A program made the translations under genes and the position numbers. Below the pieces are notes generated by a model. That model made no database searches. It had not been told where the DNA came from and saw only the letters and a list, made by a program, of their open reading frames with translations. Below, piece by piece: positions 44,720-53,957 of a stretch of 64,000 nt of DNA. The DNA lies in the NCBI RefSeq assembly GCF_009674725.1, contig NZ_WKKH01000013.1:62001-126000 (forward strand), written 5' to 3'. Origin of the DNA: Pedobacter petrophilus. GTDB lineage: Bacteria > Bacteroidota > Bacteroidia > Sphingobacteriales > Sphingobacteriaceae. Position 1 is the first letter of the stretch; the number at the start of each line of letters is the position of its first letter.

Positions 44720-45484
44720 CTAATCGTACAATTGCTCGGTAATTTCAATAATTATTTCGCTTTTTTTCTTCCATCGAGTCCAACCGTTAAATTTGAAGGT
44801 TTCGTCGGCGGTTCCATAAGGTTTTTCTATTTTAACCCAATCGCCTTTTAGCTGAGAAATACTAAACGGAATATAGTTGTTTGCTGTATCTGTGAAGATT
44901 ATTTTACCATTAGGCTGATCATAAACTTGCAGCGTTTTCTTTCGGGCAAATGCCACCCTTTTCAAATATCGTTCCCAAGTTTCAAATACAAACCAATTTG
45001 GGTTGTATTTTGAATTGGGGCAACCTATACAATTATTATCCTGTAACTGTTGTTCGGTAGTATAATAGGCATTTTTATCTTCTATTCTCAAATAATAAAA
45101 TGCATACGTTTTCTCATTCGTCATGATTTTGAAGGCATTTTTTGTGGAATCAATTACCCTAAATTTCAGTGACGGGCCAAAGTGAACTAAGCCCATATTA
45201 ATGTTGGTTTTTCCCTCATCAGCAGTATTTCCTTCAAAAATTTTATAAGGTTCTAAATCTATATCGGTTATAAACTTGGTACTTCCATTATTTTTGATTT
45301 TGAAACTAATGGAGTCGATAGGTTTTGCATCTTTTTCATTTTTATACAAGTAAATTATTGAAGTTGTATTTACATTTAGTAATCCAATGCCGACCTGTTT
45401 TTCCGATGTTTGCTCCGTTTTCTTTATCGACTTTTTACAACTAATTAAAGCGAGCATGGCGAACAACAAATAAATAAATTTCAT
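44720..45484 (-). CDS. SH3-like lipoprotein
   Basis: 254 residues, lipobox LISC (Cys16). The C-terminal half contains a bacterial SH3-type sequence: KKTLQVYDQPNGKIIFTDT, then FSISQLKGDWVKIEKPYGT and NGWTRWKKKSEI. A Cys pair (NNCIGCPN) lies before it. SH3b domains bind peptidoglycan or proteins. A paralogous arrangement occurs in the 47.8-48.9-kb lipoprotein. It is the last gene of a minus-strand lipoprotein run. Confidence 0.7.
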   Translation of the reverse strand: MKFIYLLFAMLALISCKKSIKKTEQTSEKQVGIGLLNVNTTSIIYLYKNEKDAKPIDSISFKIKNNGSTKFITDIDLEPYKIFEGNTADEGKTNINMGLVHFGPSLKFRVIDSTKNAFKIMTNEKTYAFYYLRIEDKNAYYTTEQQLQDNNCIGCPNSKYNPNWFVFETWERYLKRVAFARKKTLQVYDQPNGKIIFTDTANNYIPFSISQLKGDWVKIEKPYGTADETFKFNGWTRWKKKSEIIIEITEQLYD

Positions 45485-45504
45485 AAGCTAAAACCTGTTT
45501 ACAT

Positions 45505-45957
45505 TTATTTTTTAAATTCTTCTCTTAATTGTTCAAGCTTAACTTGCAATTTGCTTATGGAGTCAATCTTTGTACCTTTTGTAAAAGTAATTTTATGAGA
45601 AAAATTATTTTTCTCTATAGAAATCCATTCATCACAACCATCAAAACAAACGTTACAGGTTTGATAGTTTAATTTTTGAAAATCGTCTACATTAACAGCA
45701 TTAACTATTTCATCCCACTCTGAATTTGAAACGCTACGCGTTTTTTTAATTTTGGCTGAGGATGTTCTTGGTGTAGCATAGGTGTATTTTATTGCCCTAG
45801 AAGAAATTTCAAGTGAGTCTTGACCTGAGCCCCAACCACAAATAAATCCGGCTTTTATAACTAAATCAGCATGATTGATTTTGTTAATTTGAGTGGTCTT
45901 ACAGCTAAATATTAATAAAATACCGGCTATTATAATTGTTGAACATGCTTTAATCAT
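45505..45957 (-). CDS. Small Cys-rich lipoprotein
   Basis: 150 residues, lipobox FSC (Cys19). The mature part is a two-layer fold with strand AGFICGWGSGQDSLEISSRAIKYTYA and a Cys-rich motif NYQTCNVCFDGCDEWISIEKNN followed by HKITFTKGTKIDSI. The pattern recalls Bacteroidota lipoproteins of the DUF6438 kind, but I cannot confirm that. 20 nt upstream of the SH3-like gene. Confidence 0.6.
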   Translation of the reverse strand: MIKACSTIIIAGILLIFSCKTTQINKINHADLVIKAGFICGWGSGQDSLEISSRAIKYTYATPRTSSAKIKKTRSVSNSEWDEIVNAVNVDDFQKLNYQTCNVCFDGCDEWISIEKNNFSHKITFTKGTKIDSISKLQVKLEQLREEFKK

Positions 45958-46049
45958 TGTAAGTTTTAGATTAGTTGATGTTTAAATATAAAAAAAAGCA
46001 AGTTGGTTTCTGAGAGATTACTCAGCTTTTAATTGTTATTAGCCTATAT

Positions 46050-46550
46050 TTATTTTTTCCAACGCACATATTTGTTGGTGTCTGTATTGTGGCTCCAAAT
46101 TATTTTTAAACTATCTTTCCCAACAGATACCACCTCGCCTTCCATGGTATTCTCTTTAAAGTGAATTTTTAAGATATTGTCTTTCAACATATAAGGAAAA
46201 TCCGCATCTCCATCGTAATCCACTATGTAATAAGATTTTTTTGATAGCACAAAATCTGCATGCGGCCCATTTGGGTCAATCGTCCAAATACCAAATAACA
46301 AAGCGGTATCTATTTTTGAATTTATTTTAGATAAGATTGGACTATTTTTTTGATTTGCTTACTCATCCAAAGTAATTTGGCTTTCCGATTTTTCAGCCTC
46401 TGTAAGGTTTTCTTTGCTCCGATTCAAAGAGTCAGCTACTCTTACAGTATCTTTTCCATCTGAAGTTTTCTGATTATTGCAAGATGAATGAACAATTAGA
46501 AAGATGCAGAACAAAAAAAACGCAACTTTATTTTTTTTGATTTGAGACAT
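46050..46550 (-). pseudogene. Small lipoprotein gene interrupted by an in-frame TAA
   Basis: ATG 46550 encodes a lipoprotein leader (FLFCIFLIVHSSC) and Ser/Asp-rich linker, then TAA at 46361-46359. The same frame continues without further stops (ANQKNSPILSKINSK, then LLFGIWTIDPNGPHADF, ILKIHFKENTMEGEVVSVGKD) to 46050. The second half is a lipocalin-like small beta domain with the GxW start. Complete length would be 165 codons. One nonsense change separates it from an intact gene. It sits 1 nt after the next upstream stop. Confidence 0.75.
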
Positions 46551-46551
46551 A

Positions 46552-47157
46552 CTATTGATTTAGAAAAACAGTTTCACTATAATCGATTTTAAAATCATCC
46601 TGATTTTTCACCAAGGTAACTTTGCTTTTTGTTTTCATATCTTCTCCAAAATCCACAATGACAAAATAATTTAAATCTGATATTTTAGAGACTTTCACAT
46701 CAATAATGTTCTCCATATCATCTTGACCTCTGCCAAAAAGCCAAGGTTCCGTCTCAGTTCTTAACGGATAAATTTTCTCCCATTTTTCTTTATACTTTTT
46801 AACTGCATTTGGGTATTCCTCTTCAGTTAAATTTGAAGCTCCAAATAGCTCTTCAGAATCTATCATAAATTGATAAAATCGTTTTGTACAAACTTCGTCT
46901 TCGGTTGCTAAATAAAAACAATATTTATTGCCATTTTTACATTTAAAAAGATTTTTCAGCCATTGCTCTCCATCATCTATTTCCTCGGTTGAGCGTTTGG
47001 TGTTTAAATTCTGATTTGTCGTAGCAGGTTTTTCAACACTGTTCTTCTGTTTTATCAAAGTTTTCTTATCATTATTGTTTGCTTGATTGCATGAACATAC
47101 GATCATAATAATAAGCGTGAAAAGCAAATAAATATTTTTTACCGCTAGTTTATTCAT
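46552..47157 (-). CDS. Lipoprotein of unknown function
   Basis: About 201 residues from ATG 47157 (MNKLAVKNIYLLFTLIIMIVCSC, lipobox VCSC). The start overlaps the stop of the upstream gene by 8 nt; an earlier ATG at 47175 would overlap it more. The mature part has NGNKYCFYLATEDEVCTKRFYQFMID and ends with a strand pair VSKISDLNYFVIVDFGEDM and KVTLVKNQDDFKIDYSE. It resembles exported immunity-type lipoproteins but I do not recognise a family. Confidence 0.65.
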   Translation of the reverse strand: MNKLAVKNIYLLFTLIIMIVCSCNQANNNDKKTLIKQKNSVEKPATTNQNLNTKRSTEEIDDGEQWLKNLFKCKNGNKYCFYLATEDEVCTKRFYQFMIDSEELFGASNLTEEEYPNAVKKYKEKWEKIYPLRTETEPWLFGRGQDDMENIIDVKVSKISDLNYFVIVDFGEDMKTKSKVTLVKNQDDFKIDYSETVFLNQ

Positions 47158-47788
47158 ACTTACTACCAACATCATCTAAATTATTGAACATTTCTAAATC
47201 TAAATTATCTATAAAAACCATATTTTTAAAATGGTCATTTTTACCGGTAAAACTTTGCGTTTTTGTTTGGCCATCTGCTTTATAGTAAGTTCGTTTTACA
47301 ACATAAATTCCAGTTAGCAGATTATAAGATTTATCGATGTGTTCTGTAGGTAAAGCTCTATATCCCGAATCGTAACCAATCACTTTAATTTTTTTTGATG
47401 GCGTATCATACCTCAATTTTATAAAACGACCAAAAGCGGAAGTTCCGTCTTCAAAATAGCCAAATTGTAATGCCTTGTTTTTAAGCGTCAACGGAATTGG
47501 GTAAATTTGGAAATCGTTTGTTGATGGTAAGTCTATCTCAAATTGTTTATTTAAACTGCTGAGGTAAATGAGCAATTTATAATTTGAAAGACTAGATTGG
47601 TGCTTAACAATTACCGCTTCATCTTTCCTTAAATCATCATCAAAAAACAAGGAAATTTTTTCCATTTTTTTTCCACTAGCAGGGCTTTCTGTTAATTCAG
47701 CATAACCTTTACGTATTTTTACCTGCGCAATCAGCAATGCTGGAAAAGTTAGAAATAGGAGGGTAGCACCTAATTTTTTAAACATCAT
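47150..47788 (-). CDS. Secreted protein, NLLTxxYV family
   Basis: 212 residues, signal peptide (LGATLLFLTFPALLIAQ). A DDDLRKDEAVIVKHQSS segment stands where FG-GAP-type proteins carry their calcium loop. RFIKLRYDTPSKKIKVIGYDSGYR is followed by KSYNLLTGIYVVKRTYY, the motif shared with the 18.7- and 31.1-kb proteins. It is probably a periplasmic beta-sandwich protein. The start follows the true end of the SH3-type lipoprotein frame by 8 nt, and its own stop overlaps the next start. Confidence 0.7.
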   Translation of the reverse strand: MMFKKLGATLLFLTFPALLIAQVKIRKGYAELTESPASGKKMEKISLFFDDDLRKDEAVIVKHQSSLSNYKLLIYLSSLNKQFEIDLPSTNDFQIYPIPLTLKNKALQFGYFEDGTSAFGRFIKLRYDTPSKKIKVIGYDSGYRALPTEHIDKSYNLLTGIYVVKRTYYKADGQTKTQSFTGKNDHFKNMVFIDNLDLEMFNNLDDVGSKYE

Positions 47789-47796
47789 AATTACAT

Positions 47797-48897
47797 TTAA
47801 ATCAATTTAATCCTAATATATTGCTTTTTTGGTTTTTCCTGTTGGCTTTCTCCCCACATTGCTTTAATATGTACAACCGCTACATATAAATTTCCGTCAT
47901 TACCCCAGAAAATATCATCAGGATTCTTTATACTAGGAAACCATTTACTAAAGCTTGCCGTCATTACCAGTTTTATCTGATTATTATTGATGTTATAAAG
48001 TTCTAAATCTTATGTTGAGTCGTAAGGGTTGCCATAAATACTAATGATGTTTTTTCTGTTTGACGAGATATGTGGGTAGTCTGCAAAAACCTGTGTTTCT
48101 TTTCCGCTGGTTTTATCAAAAAATTTGAAATCATGACTTTCATAATAAGAACCCTCCACTAAATATTGATTCAGATGTTCTATTTGACCGAAATATTTAT
48201 ATTCTTCTCTATCTTCTTCACCTGGCTTATCTTTTATTTTAACTGGTTTATTTGCTGTGGGCAAAGTAGTGATCCCATTTTTTTTGATGATGACATTGGT
48301 ATCAGCCAATAAAAAATCAACGATGTTACTTTTTTGAGTTTCAAAAACCGATTGATTAATCAGTTCGAGTCTTAGATGGGTTGTTAAAGGTTTACCTTTT
48401 TCAAAAAAATCTGATTTTTGATTGATGTTTGTGGAAGTGATCATATTTAGATCACTTTGAGTAAGTTGTATTTCATCTAAAGTTCCGGTTTCATTTCTAG
48501 CCACGTAAACCTTTTCCCAGCCAGAACTTTCCACTCTTGTTCCGTCATCCTTAACATAATTCCTGCCTATTCTTCCTCTAACAGCTATCCAATCGCCTAA
48601 ATCTTCTACAACATCTAGCATTTCGCCATATTCAGCATGTCCTAAAATATTAGCCTGCTCGCTAGTCGCCTCCCTCAAAGGAATTCCCTGCTTCATGATG
48701 ACAAAAACTTGCCGTATAACTTTGATTCTATCATAGTCTAAACTATTGGTTTTAGGAATCTGATTCTTAGTTTCTTTAAGTATTGGAGTCGCAACAGTTA
48801 CAGTATCACTAGTTGCTTTTTCTTTTTGCGGAGTGTGGCAGCCGAATAATGCAAATGCGATTAAAATTGCATAGCCTGTTCTTGGCAATGTTTCCAT
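47797..48897 (-). pseudogene. SH3-type lipoprotein interrupted by an in-frame TAA
   Basis: ATG 48897 gives a lipoprotein (lipobox LFGC) with an SH3-like domain at ~60-125 (GIPLREATSEQANILGHAEY, then MLDVVEDLGDWIAVRG). The first stop is TAA at 48012-48010 after codon 295, but the frame stays open for 70 more protein-like codons (DLELYNINNNQIKLVM, ASFSKWFPSIKNPDDIFWG, LYVAVVHIKAMWGE) to TAA at 47799-47797, 8 nt before the next ATG. The tight spacing to the next gene shows that the original end was 47797. Either a nonsense mutation removes 70 residues or the stop is read through. Confidence 0.75.
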
Positions 48898-49376
48898 AAT
48901 ATTTATTAGTATATATAGGCTTTAAAAAGAGATTTTTATCTGGCTTAAAGAATAAAATTAAATTTATAAATATTTATTTGGTAAACATTTGATAATTCTT
49001 CATTATTTCACAAGAATTAGTACCGAAAAAACATCAGTTATTTTTGATAAATAGTTTTGCTGAAATTAATAATTAATTAGCAGGAATATGTTTTTATTGA
49101 GAAATAACCCCGCTTGATGATAGTCTAACCTTGTTTATTCAAAACGTATAAAAACGAATAGTTGTGTTTTTCAAACAAATATCCCTCAAATTTAAACGAT
49201 TAATAAATTAAGCTAATCGCAAAAAAATAATTAGTTATGTTAGGAGTGATTTTTAAAACTAATAACAGCTATACTAATGAATATGGAACCCAAACAAATT
49301 GCAACGGAAAAAAAGCAAAAACCGCTTCCTGTTAGAAAAACAGGATAGAACTCCAACTTTCACCTAAAAAGGTAAA
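48898..49376. other. 479-nt intergenic region between divergent genes
   Basis: AT-rich with no credible gene. A 23-codon ORF from 49278 (MNMEPKQIATEKK...) just before the L,D-transpeptidase gene may be translated, but I have no evidence beyond its start and stop. Divergent promoters must lie here. Confidence 0.4.
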
Positions 49377-49892
49377 ATGATTAAAAAAGTAATTTTAATA
49401 ACTGTAATTATATTAGTGGTTGCCTTAATTTACAACAATTATCCGGAGCAAAAACTGCCCGAAAATAGTAAGGTAGATTTATTGGTGGTAAAAAAATCTG
49501 AAAATAAATTGATGGCTTATGCCGATGGACAACTCTTAAAAACTTATCAGATTTCCTTAGGCGATTCGCCAATGGGCCACAAAGAATTTGAGGGGGATGA
49601 AAAAACGCCGGAAGGAGTTTATACCATCAATGCAAAAAATGATAAAAGTGGTTATCACAAAAATTTAGGTGTTTCTTATCCAAATGAAAAAGATATTGCC
49701 CATGCTAAATCAATTGGCAAGCCTCCGGGTGGAGATATTAAAATCCACGGTATTAGAAACGGCTTGGGTATCATTAATAAATTTCAAAGACTAATAAACT
49801 GGACAAACGGCTGTATTGCCTTAACGAATAGCGAAGTTGATGAACTTTACGCATCAGTAAAAATTGGAACTAAAATAGAAATAAAGCCTTAA
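49377..49892 (+). CDS. L,D-transpeptidase (YkuD family)
   Basis: 171 residues with an N-terminal membrane anchor (VILITVIILVVALIYNNY), then a YkuD domain. The catalytic signature is present: His124 in IKIHG and Cys146 in INWTNGCIALTN, with a family-like GHKEFEGDEKTPEGVY substrate strand. It should form 3-3 peptidoglycan cross-links or attach proteins to the wall, acting in the periplasm. Its placement among exported immunity-type proteins suggests wall remodelling as resistance, or an effector-like use. 18 nt before the next gene. Confidence 0.9.
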   Translation: MIKKVILITVIILVVALIYNNYPEQKLPENSKVDLLVVKKSENKLMAYADGQLLKTYQISLGDSPMGHKEFEGDEKTPEGVYTINAKNDKSGYHKNLGVSYPNEKDIAHAKSIGKPPGGDIKIHGIRNGLGIINKFQRLINWTNGCIALTNSEVDELYASVKIGTKIEIKP

Positions 49893-49910
49893 AAATCTGA
49901 AATCAATAAA

Positions 49911-50393
49911 ATGAAACAATTTAAAATCAGTTTTCAAAATCCGTTTGATCAATATATTACCCAAATTAATTACATCAACCAAGAAGAAACTGTAAAAAGC
50001 TTTTTAGCAATTGATTGGGCAAAGTTAAATCTCGAATGTTTTAATAAAGAAGAAGAGGTTTTAAATAATTTTTATTTTTTCGATGTAGAAACTACGAATG
50101 ATCAAGGTTTCAAATCTAATTTAACCATAGCCGGTCAGTACACTTACGGAGAACAACTGGAAAACTCGGGACCACTGTTTGATGTAATCTATGAAAGACC
50201 AACAGAGAAAAAGAGTAGGGGCTTTTTATGTTTAGGTGCAGAAAAAACAAAAATTTTATCCACCCCAAATCATCTTCCCGATTGTGATCAGGCATTTGTG
50301 ATAAAATGTATAATGGCATTTATAACTGATGATTTTCGGTTTTTGGAAAATGAAATCAATCATGGTATGAAACACATATTTAGACGAGATTGA
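49911..50393 (+). CDS. Cytosolic protein of unknown function
   Basis: 160 residues, no signal peptide. It begins MKQFKISFQNPFDQYITQINYINQ and contains two-layer features (ESGPLFDVIYERP-like strand with EKKSRGFLCLGAE) and an acidic C-terminal helix (FITDDFRFLENEINHGMKH). Its size and fold style fit immunity-like proteins, but I recognise no family. It lies directly after the L,D-transpeptidase gene. Confidence 0.55.
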   Translation: MKQFKISFQNPFDQYITQINYINQEETVKSFLAIDWAKLNLECFNKEEEVLNNFYFFDVETTNDQGFKSNLTIAGQYTYGEQLENSGPLFDVIYERPTEKKSRGFLCLGAEKTKILSTPNHLPDCDQAFVIKCIMAFITDDFRFLENEINHGMKHIFRRD

Positions 50394-50476
50394 ATTAAGG
50401 TTTTCAAAGAGAATAACATATTAAAATGAACGCGGGGTAATGGATTCGATACATAAAAAATAAATCAACATAAACT

Positions 50477-51544
50477 ATGGCACCTTTAATACTTCTCCTT
50501 TTGTTGGTTCCTTTTTTTGGCTATTTTATAATTAAGAAATTCAGAACTAATCTAAATCCGAAAACAAGAATTTTAGAGTTTTCCATGATTACTTTTTTTG
50601 TGTTTTCCTTGTTTGGATTTGTGTGTGGTTTGATGATGAGCGGTGCCGAATATTATACTGCTATTGACATTGTAGATGATGGTTATACAGCATTTGCTTC
50701 TAAACATATCTTAACGCTATTGGTGTTTTTTGGATTTTCTATTTGGGCAATTATTGCAATCTGGTTAAAAATAAACCAATTACCACCATTATTATTTGTG
50801 CTGGCATTGGTGTTTTTAATCATTGGGATGGTCATCAGCTTTGTGGTTATTTTGCAGTTATCAGGCGGTGTTGGTGGTAAAGGTGTTGAAATTATCATGA
50901 TTCCGCTACCTGTTTGCTACCTCTTAATTTCTATATTATTACTGCTTAAAATCACCTGTAACCAAGCCGAAGTTTCTGCAACCAGAACTTACCAAAACAA
51001 GTTTTTAAACTACATCAATACAAAAATGGCGGAAAGCAATTTGCAACCTATTTATGTGTTGGTGTTACTAATTCCTGTTTTTGCACTGATTGTCGCCATT
51101 TTAATGGTTTTTGGTCAGGATTATAATTCGATAACCAAGGTTTTTACAGAAACTGCAACGTGGAATTTTTCACAGAAAACACATCCGCCAGCTTTAGAAC
51201 ACCGCGGACATTATTTGTGTACGGTTGCAGTTTGTGGTGATGCTAAAGTCGTCACGCCTCTGCGTTTGGGTAAAAGGTATGGTCAAGAAATTGTAGTAAA
51301 CAGACAATTGCTAATCGCCAACGCTTTTGAAGAGCTGATACAGGAAAGTGCACCAGGATTGCATAAAATTATTAGGAACGCTTACGATAAATATGGTTAT
51401 CCACTATCGAAAAAGATTACTACACCAGAAAGTTCTAACTTGGTTTACCGATTGATGAAACCCCTGGAATATTTATTTCTGGTTGTTCTTTATTTGTTTG
51501 TGGTTAAACCCGAAGAAAAAATTAATAAACAATATGCGATTTAG
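50477..51544 (+). CDS. DUF6688-like multi-pass membrane protein
   Basis: 355 residues. Five membrane helices occupy residues 1-215 (e.g. LILLLLLVPFFGYFII; ILTLLVFFGFSIWAIIAIWL; PIYVLVLLIPVFALIVAIL), followed by a soluble domain with HPPALEHRGHYLCTVAVCGD and VVTPLRLGKRYGQEIVVNRQLLIANAFEEL, and a last helix near the C-terminus. From memory this is the DUF6688 signature, a family scattered in Bacteroidota and Firmicutes genomes near toxin-immunity genes. The function is not established. Confidence 0.65.
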   Translation: MAPLILLLLLVPFFGYFIIKKFRTNLNPKTRILEFSMITFFVFSLFGFVCGLMMSGAEYYTAIDIVDDGYTAFASKHILTLLVFFGFSIWAIIAIWLKINQLPPLLFVLALVFLIIGMVISFVVILQLSGGVGGKGVEIIMIPLPVCYLLISILLLLKITCNQAEVSATRTYQNKFLNYINTKMAESNLQPIYVLVLLIPVFALIVAILMVFGQDYNSITKVFTETATWNFSQKTHPPALEHRGHYLCTVAVCGDAKVVTPLRLGKRYGQEIVVNRQLLIANAFEELIQESAPGLHKIIRNAYDKYGYPLSKKITTPESSNLVYRLMKPLEYLFLVVLYLFVVKPEEKINKQYAI

Positions 51545-51631
51545 GAAAACATTTAAGTTTGCGTTAAGGGTTTAGTGCCGATTTTTCATCGGTACCGAAG
51601 CATCAAACCAAATTATGAAACCATATCATTT

Positions 51632-52388
51632 ATGAAAGAAATAGCTAAAATAACTGCAGTACTATTGTTGATGTTTACAGCAACCTTTACTTGCGCCCAA
51701 ATTCCGGAAGAAATAAAATGGGAACACCTGCAAAACCTACATAGCAGATAGTAGCGATTTGATGTTGAGCTTAAACGGAAAATACCTAAATGGGAAATAT
51801 AAAATCCCGTTAGATGAAAAAATTTATGCCCTTTACAACATTAAAAATGGAATGATAACAGGTGATGCTTTTTGGTACACCAATGGCGGACATTTAGAAT
51901 GCAAGTTGGAATATAAACGTGGCGTTTGTAATGGTTTAAAAGAAAATTTCGACAATGATGGAAAGGTTTGGCTTCGCCAAGAATACAAAAATGGAAAGCA
52001 GGATGGTTTAAGTGAAATGTACAGCAACGGCCTGCTCAACATTAAATCTGAGTATAAAAAAGGCAAAAGAGACGGCAAGCAAATAAGCTACAGCAGTGGA
52101 AAACTAATTTCAGAGACTGAATATTAGGATGGGTTGAGAGATGAGTTGAGTAAAACTTATGATTTACAAGGCAACCCGATTACTGAGATTAATTACAAAG
52201 CAGACCAGCAAAATGGCTTGACAACCATGTATGCTATGGGCAAAAAAAACATGGATTTTGTATTTGAAGATGGTAAGAAACATGGCATTGGCCACATGTA
52301 TAAACCGGATGGGTCGGTCGTTTTTACAAGTTATTACCTAAATGGAGAGAAAGCGAGCAAGGATGAATACGATAAATATCAGAAATAG
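51632..52388 (+). pseudogene. Secreted MORN-repeat (YwqK-type) protein, broken
   Basis: ATG 51632 encodes a signal peptide (ITAVLLLMFTATFTCAQ). A one-base shift near 51715-51722 moves the frame to the body (NGNTCKTYIADSSDLMLSLNGKYLNGKYK), which holds MORN-type repeats (ITGDAFWYTNGGHLECKLEY; KENFDNDGKVWLRQEYKNGK; LSEMYSNGLLNIKSEYKKGK). A TAG at 52125-52127 then interrupts it in frame before more repeats (TTMYAMGKKNMDFVFEDGKKHG). YwqK is annotated as the antitoxin of a toxin-antitoxin pair, and MORN proteins are common in such loci. Two lesions make it non-functional. Confidence 0.75.
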
Positions 52389-52435
52389 ATATAAAGTATT
52401 TTTAACCTGTTTCCTGAAAATAATATCTTAAATAA

Positions 52436-52879
52436 ATGAAAAAAATGTTGCTACTTATATTCGCCACTGCCGTCATTGTTTTCAGTTCAACCCAATAAAA
52501 ATAGATAGTCTTGGCAATACGGTTTTCCAACTTACCCTATATAAAAGGAATGATGTTGATTTTATAGACCATAGGAGATTAAAACGCTTGCTTTTTTAAA
52601 AGAAACTTTTACGAAAGAAGGTTACATCAACCCTGGTATTCCATCCACATTTTATGGAATTGCTTTTATATTTTGAAAGTAGACGGGGATATTTTGAATT
52701 TTAAAAATAATGCCATCAAGTCTAATGCATTTGGCGAAAACACAGAAACCAATCTATTTCTTTTTAGTTTACCAGAGAAATTTGCAGAAAAGAGCGGTGT
52801 AAGTTTTCTTACTTATGATTATGGCACTAATTTCCATGAGAACAACAAAAAGGGAGTTTATGTAATTAAATTAAAGTAG
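52436..52879 (+). pseudogene. Secreted protein gene broken by several frameshifts
   Basis: ATG 52436 gives a signal peptide (LLLIFATAVIVFSSTQ) and stops. Other frames contribute KIDSLGNTVFQLTLYK, then AFLKETFTKEGYINPGIPSTFYGIAF, then KVDGDILNFKNNAIKSNAFGE to the final stop at 52879. The pieces line up in order, so this was a single exported protein of ~145 residues. At least three indels have destroyed it. Confidence 0.6.
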
Positions 52880-52915
52880 TTGAAAATATCAAATAAAGAG
52901 CTAGTTACTAAATAG

Positions 52916-53941
52916 ATGAAAAAAAGTGATAAAATAATTCTTTGGATAGTTGGTATTCTTGCGGTAATTATTTTGCCAGATGCAAACCTTTATTATCAGC
53001 GATATAAGTTAAAAGGAGATAAACTACCTGAAATGTACAAGAACTACAGCACATTAGATAGCATCAGCGATGATATATACGAAGTTTTGGAAGTAAATGG
53101 AGCTAACCATAATCCTGTGATACAGCTAAATGATAGCACAATTATGGTGATCAACAAAAGCAGTGAGGAAACCGAAGATGGAAGTAGGAACGAAATAAAT
53201 AGTTGGTGCAAAATTAACCTGAAAGGCCAAATAACAGGCAGCTTAAACTATGCCTACAACGACAGAAAACAAAATCACAATTACCAAACTTTTTATAATT
53301 ATGTGGTAGATTTTTATGGCAATACTTACAATACCTGGATCATAAATAGCGATAGCACCCGTAAACCCATTAAAAATTTAAATGAAAATAAAATATTTTC
53401 TGTTGACGAGGCGGAACAAATTATAAGCACTCATGAGTATTTATATAACGAAAATATTCCTGCAGATACGAGCGGAAATGACCGCAAACAGAAAATATTA
53501 ATCTTTAAAAATGGCGTGTTTAATTATTTCTATGCTGATAAATACTTCAACAAAGTAGAGCCTTATCAGCAAGACAAAAGGGGATTAAAATACGAAGTAG
53601 ATCGGATTGACAATAACTCTGGTTACTTGAAAAGAAAATATGTGAAGAAGGATGAGTGGGTTGGTCATACATTTTGGGATAGCAGGACTTTTAGCTACGG
53701 TTCTGGCAATAGTTCTGGAAGAATTGGGTGGTACGGCACAGCTTTTTTTGACGTTAAAATGCCGAATAAAATAATCCATTTTAAAACTTCAGTTGAGATA
53801 GAATATCCTAAGGAAGGGATAATAGAACGATTTACCTACAGTATTTATAAACCTAATAATGGCGATTATTTATTGCTGAGCGATATCCAGAATAACAGGC
53901 ATTATTTGATAAGACCAAAAATAAACAAGCTGAGCAAATAG
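52916..53941 (+). CDS. Membrane-anchored protein, GWxGTxYFD family (copy 1)
   Basis: 341 residues with an N-terminal anchor (KIILWIVGILAVIILPDANLYY) and a periplasmic body. The C-terminal part contains RIGWYGTAFFDVKMPNKIIHFK. It is a tandem paralogue of the next gene (shared MKKSDKIILWI/MRKSTKIILWI start, NTYNTW, NLNENK, KRKYVKK/KRAFVKK) and related to the 35.2-kb lipoprotein. Function unknown. The gene pair and the one after have start-to-stop gaps of 16 nt and an ATGA overlap, so this is one operon. Confidence 0.7.
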   Translation: MKKSDKIILWIVGILAVIILPDANLYYQRYKLKGDKLPEMYKNYSTLDSISDDIYEVLEVNGANHNPVIQLNDSTIMVINKSSEETEDGSRNEINSWCKINLKGQITGSLNYAYNDRKQNHNYQTFYNYVVDFYGNTYNTWIINSDSTRKPIKNLNENKIFSVDEAEQIISTHEYLYNENIPADTSGNDRKQKILIFKNGVFNYFYADKYFNKVEPYQQDKRGLKYEVDRIDNNSGYLKRKYVKKDEWVGHTFWDSRTFSYGSGNSSGRIGWYGTAFFDVKMPNKIIHFKTSVEIEYPKEGIIERFTYSIYKPNNGDYLLLSDIQNNRHYLIRPKINKLSK

Positions 53942-53957
53942 ATAATAGATTTAAACA

